Source: Rufibacter sp. LB8 (GTDB taxonomy: Bacteria; Bacteroidota; Bacteroidia; Cytophagales; Hymenobacteraceae). From it: DNA of 64,000 nt. The stretch lies in NCBI RefSeq assembly GCF_014876185.1, contig NZ_JADALJ010000001.1, positions 1,488,001 to 1,552,000 of the forward strand, read 5' to 3'. The number at the start of each line of letters is the position of its first letter. Within the stretch, counting starts at the first letter, position 1. Below, one piece after another: positions 62,058 through 64,000 of this stretch. The translations under genes and the position numbers were made by a program. A model generated the notes under the pieces. That model saw only the letters and a list, made by a program, of their open reading frames with translations, was not told where the DNA came from and searched no databases.

Positions 62058-63934
62058 TTCTTTGCTGGTGCTTGAAAAAATATTTTGAATGTGGTGCCTA
62101 CGTCTACGCTGCTTTCAATTTCCACCTTGCCGCCTAAGGCTTCTGCCTGCGTTTTGGTCATGTGCAGGCCAACGCCCTTGCCCTCAATATGCGGGTGAAA
62201 CCGCTTGTAAAGCCCAAAAACCTTCTGTCCCTGCTTCTCCAGGTCAATGCCAAGACCGTTATCCTGCACCTGCAAACACAGAAAGCCGTTTGAAAATAAA
62301 GTTTTTATGTGAATTTCCAAACCACGTTCTGGGGCGCGGTACTTTATAGCATTGGAAATGAGGTTCAAAAAAATACTATCTACATACCCTTTGCGGCCCA
62401 ACACGGTAGACCCTTCGCCAAAATCTGTGAAAACCCGGGCATTGGCGGTCACCAGTTGGGGGGAAAGACTGTCATAGACCTCACGGTAGGCTTGCTGCAG
62501 GTTCACCAGTTCCAGGTGCTGGTCTGTCTGGCTCCTGATGGTGAGAATGTCATTGAGGTCTTTAATGGTGGTGTCCAGCCGAAGGGTGGTTTTCTCCAGT
62601 TTGGAAATGAGCGCCGCGTTGATGGGGTCCCCGGGGTTGCGCCGGTTGAACAGGCTGGTAAGCCCTACAATGTTGGCCACCGGCGCCCGCAGGTTATGGG
62701 AGACAATATAAGCGAACTGCTGCAAATGTTCATTCTGCCGCACCGTCTCCTCAATCAACTGGCTGCGCTCTTTCTCAGATTGCTTGCGCTCAGAAATCTC
62801 GCGGCAAGAAATGAAACTGAAGCTCTCCCGTTCATAGATAAAGAAGTTCAAATGGATTTCCACTGGGCGCAACTGCCCGTTTTTGTGCTGCAGTTCGGTT
62901 TCCAGGGTAATGCTCTCCTGCTGCTGCAGACGTTGCCAGATATCTTGCCAGGATTTGCCTTGCAGCACGGGCGCCAGATGAAAAAGGGTAAGGTCCAGCA
63001 TCTCGCGCTCTGAGTAACCCAAAAGCTGGCAGATGGCTTTGTTCACCCGCAATATTTGGGCATCAGGTCCCGTCCAGAGAAAAGATTCTGAGGCGCGCTC
63101 CAAAGAGAAATCAGCGAATCTCAGGCGCTGCTCGGCCAGCTTGCGTTGGGTGATGTCATTGATGCTGCCATCCATGCGCACCATGCGGCCGTTTTGGTCC
63201 AGTTGCGCGGTGCACCGGGTAATGGCCCACCGCATCTCGCCAGAAAGCGTGAACATACGGCACTCAATCTGAAACTGGTCTGTGGAAGTTCTGATGCGCG
63301 GCAAGGCCTGCTCAAACAAAATCCGGTCTTCCGGATGAATAATTCTGAACCAAAGGGTCTTGTCGGTACAGAGCTGCTCTGGGGTGTACCCAAATGTTGT
63401 GTGACATTGCGGGCTCACATAGATCATCTCCATGTTGCCGTTAAGGGAGAAGACCGTCTCGGCAATGTTGCTCAAGATGGATTGGGCCAGGGTTTCTGCC
63501 TCCTTGAGTTGACGCTCCGCCAGAATTCGGGCAGAAATGTCATTGACTACCACCATGCGGCGCTGGCGGCCGTTCTCTGGCGGCAGCACATGCGACGCCA
63601 CATTCACATACAACTCTGACTTGTCTTTTTTGAGGTGCACCCAGGTGCCGACTTGGTTGAGATTGTTTCTGGGCATCTCCATCATAGACAGCAGCTGGTC
63701 TACTTGTTCCGGAGACCTAATGTCTTTGATGCTCATGCACAGGAATTCTTCCTGGGTATAGCCGTATAACTCTACGGCGGCATTGTTCACCATGAGAAAC
63801 TCCAGGGTGTCTGTGTCAAAGACCCACATGGCCAATGGGTTGTTCTCAAACAATATTCTATAAGACTCCACCCGCTCCGTGTTGGAAGCAGCAGAAAAGG
63901 CGGAATCTACCGGGGAGTTACCCATCTTACTCAT
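62054..63934 (-). CDS. Three-PAS sensor histidine kinase
   Basis: 626 residues, no membrane span. PAS domains lie at about 22-140 (YRILFENNPLAMWVFDTDTL), 150-270 (NIAETVFSLNGNMEMIYVSP) and 283-395 (SFLWTGPDAQILRVNKAICQ). The H-box is AYIVSHNLRAPVANIVGLTS with His413, the same type as in the 3537 and 55555 kinases. ATPase: IFLNLISNAIKYRAPERGLE, DNGLGIDLEKQGQKVFGLYK, GKGVGLHMTKTQAEALGGKV. It overlaps the downstream receiver gene by 4 bp. Start ATG 63934 (MSKMGNSP). Confidence 0.93.
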   Translation of the reverse strand: MSKMGNSPVDSAFSAASNTERVESYRILFENNPLAMWVFDTDTLEFLMVNNAAVELYGYTQEEFLCMSIKDIRSPEQVDQLLSMMEMPRNNLNQVGTWVHLKKDKSELYVNVASHVLPPENGRQRRMVVVNDISARILAERQLKEAETLAQSILSNIAETVFSLNGNMEMIYVSPQCHTTFGYTPEQLCTDKTLWFRIIHPEDRILFEQALPRIRTSTDQFQIECRMFTLSGEMRWAITRCTAQLDQNGRMVRMDGSINDITQRKLAEQRLRFADFSLERASESFLWTGPDAQILRVNKAICQLLGYSEREMLDLTLFHLAPVLQGKSWQDIWQRLQQQESITLETELQHKNGQLRPVEIHLNFFIYERESFSFISCREISERKQSEKERSQLIEETVRQNEHLQQFAYIVSHNLRAPVANIVGLTSLFNRRNPGDPINAALISKLEKTTLRLDTTIKDLNDILTIRSQTDQHLELVNLQQAYREVYDSLSPQLVTANARVFTDFGEGSTVLGRKGYVDSIFLNLISNAIKYRAPERGLEIHIKTLFSNGFLCLQVQDNGLGIDLEKQGQKVFGLYKRFHPHIEGKGVGLHMTKTQAEALGGKVEIESSVDVGTTFKIFFQAPAKK

Positions 63935-64000
63935 TTTTTCTCTAGGCCCTGGTTGGCTCCAAAACCCACCAACTTCATCAAAATCGCTGGCTTTCTAATC

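Overview
The window reads as chromosome of a Bacteroidota bacterium, most probably order Cytophagales, family Hymenobacteraceae (Rufibacter-like). The clues are a type IX secretion C-terminal sorting domain, TAnnTTTG-type promoter boxes, many PAS/GAF histidine kinases paired with stand-alone receivers, weak Shine-Dalgarno sites, and moderate GC with AT-rich gaps. The genus is inference. I see no ribosomal RNA, CRISPR array, intact insertion sequence or prophage.

Layout. 1-3 kb: an Ntn-hydrolase acylase lipoprotein running off the left edge, then truC. 3.5-8.5 kb: a large PAS histidine kinase facing a LytS/LytTR two-component pair. 8.8-13.3 kb: small conserved or unknown proteins and a YihY/BrkB membrane protein. 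13.4-18.1 kb: an M3 peptidase lipoprotein, a DUF3943 protein and a decayed PD40 pseudogene. 18.3-27.3 kb: a SWIM-SNF2 helicase, a DUF5694 protein, an MFS carrier and a class II UvrA. 28.1-31.5 kb: a large T9SS-secreted repeat protein. 32.1-36.7 kb: a four-gene peptide-ligase cluster (permuted ATP-grasp, alpha-E, transglutaminase, zinc metallopeptidase). 36.9-45.8 kb: recQ, a phage-like recombination-associated protein, a LolD-like ATPase, a GH113-like hydrolase, a DUF6687-like protein, sucC and ohr. 46-47.5 kb: tRNA-Arg(CCG) and an AT-rich HsdR_N islet. 47.6-63.9 kb: a signalling region with five histidine kinases and four output-less receivers, interrupted by a KtrB/TrkA-type potassium uptake operon.

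Three things stand out. (1) A palindromic hairpin element of about 45 bp, core TTTTCGGGCTCATTT and its complement, occurs at 29 places. It sits almost once per operon boundary and never inside a gene. Its stems covary: both the core and the copy-specific outer arms change in compensating pairs. One copy is inside-out and one is interrupted. (2) In the ATP-grasp cluster three of four genes carry exactly one in-frame stop (TAG, TAG, TAA) with family homology continuing in the same frame on both sides, and no frameshift; the alpha-E gene is intact. (3) The HsdR_N gene next to tRNA-Arg is bracketed by a 13-bp direct repeat that follows a terminator on each side, which looks like a small mobile islet.

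Regulation that can be read from the sequence includes two 9-bp direct repeats with a 21-bp period upstream of the LytS/LytTR pair, which fits LytTR-domain recognition, and several Bacteroidota-type promoter and terminator structures.
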